From the NCBI GenBank assembly GCA_024279075.1, contig JAJRRX010000149.1:1-5187 (forward strand): a stretch of 5,187 nucleotides of DNA, written 5' to 3'. The position numbers and the translations under genes are program-made. Positions 4,770-5,187 of the stretch are shown here, in pieces. The stretch is from Alphaproteobacteria bacterium (GTDB taxonomy: Bacteria > Pseudomonadota > Alphaproteobacteria > Rhodobacterales > Rhodobacteraceae). Under the pieces are notes generated by a model that had not been told where the DNA came from, did not search any database, and saw only the letters and a program-made list of their open reading frames with translations. How positions within the stretch are numbered: position 1 is the stretch's first letter; each line of letters begins with the position of its first letter.

Positions 4770-5187
4770 TTAGCCACGCTTCAAGCGGCGGAATATTTCT
4801 GAGGCCCCATAGCCAGCCACCAAGGCCACCAACAGCGAAAGCAGGCCATATATCAGCGGGCTTTCATGGGCCAGATCATACAGCCAAACCTCTAGGCCAG
4901 CTTTGCGCACCGTAATTTCAACCGAGGTATCAGAAATGATATTTTTATCGCGGATAAGGTAAATACGGGCTGTATAATCGCCTTCCACCAAGTTTGCGGG
5001 CAGCAGGATATCAGCTTCAAACAAGGTTTCTTCTGTTAGGTTCACGATGCCCTCGCGCTGCGAATACAGCCCCTCAGCTTGGCGAATACGGGCAATGGCA
5101 GCGGCAAAGCTTTCAATATCCGCTTCTGCTTGCCCTTGCGGGCGCACGGCAAAATCCAGCCCAATAGCATAATCGCGGCGGTCGCCC
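4770..5187 (-). CDS. Alph_Pro_TM / TIGR02186-like membrane protein, C-terminal part
   Basis: The frame is open from the window edge to the stop at 4770 (139 codons including the stop), so the N-terminus lies outside. The visible protein starts GDRRDYAIGLDFAVRPQG, continues as a beta-rich region likely on the periplasmic side (about 45-100: ETLFEADILLPANLVEGDYTARIYLIRD, then VEITVRKAGLEVWLYDLA), and ends with one hydrophobic segment (about 110-131, LIYGLLSLLVALVAGYGASEIF) and a basic tail RRLKRG. This suggests a C-terminally anchored, periplasm-facing protein. It resembles the conserved alphaproteobacterial family PF09608/TIGR02186, whose function is unknown; from memory, relatives often sit beside TauE/SafE-type exporter genes, which would lie beyond this edge. 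The GTG at 5145-5147 is an internal valine codon, not the start. Confidence 0.8.
   Translation of the reverse strand, partial: GDRRDYAIGLDFAVRPQGQAEADIESFAAAIARIRQAEGLYSQREGIVNLTEETLFEADILLPANLVEGDYTARIYLIRDKNIISDTSVEITVRKAGLEVWLYDLAHESPLIYGLLSLLVALVAGYGASEIFRRLKRG

Overview
The window looks like a chromosomal segment from an alphaproteobacterium, most likely a Rhodobacterales/Roseobacter-type marine bacterium. This rests on the 3' end of the 23S rRNA and the 5S rRNA, a C-terminal fragment resembling the alphaproteobacterial Alph_Pro_TM (TIGR02186) family, and a BacNav-type sodium channel of the sort known from roseobacters. The lineage is inferred from recognised families, not from a search.

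Layout. Bases 1-506 are the tail of an rRNA operon on the + strand: the last ~120 nt of 23S, a 160-nt spacer with a palindrome and a compound hairpin, the 5S gene framed by a long processing stem, and a strong intrinsic terminator. No tRNA follows the 5S. Bases 507-586 form the promoter region of a phosphate permease gene (pit, 587-2107, +) and contain a good match to the Pho box, spaced correctly from a plausible -10. The pit gene ends convergently with mnmD (2076-2777, -), overlapping it by 32 bp. mnmD encodes the tRNA wobble-uridine methyltransferase that corresponds to the N-terminal half of MnmC. Only 34 bp away and divergent lies an FAD-dependent (DAO-fold) oxidoreductase gene (2812-3888, +), which could be the detached second half of MnmC or an unrelated amine/amino-acid oxidase. 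After 69 bp comes a gene for a single-domain voltage-gated sodium channel (3958-4734, +) with the TLESWSM selectivity filter. It meets, tail to tail across a hairpin terminator, a minus-strand gene cut by the window edge (4770-5187). That gene encodes a membrane-anchored protein of unknown function.

How the genes relate. They do not form one pathway. The clearest functional links are the Pho box with the phosphate permease, and the divergent mnmD/oxidoreductase pair, which may act together in tRNA U34 modification. The channel gene seems to be a separate unit with its own weak promoter candidate. I found no mobile element, CRISPR array, origin, or clearly undescribed system. The most rewarding items are the Pho box, the possible split MnmC, and the channel, which follows NavAb numbering nearly residue for residue.
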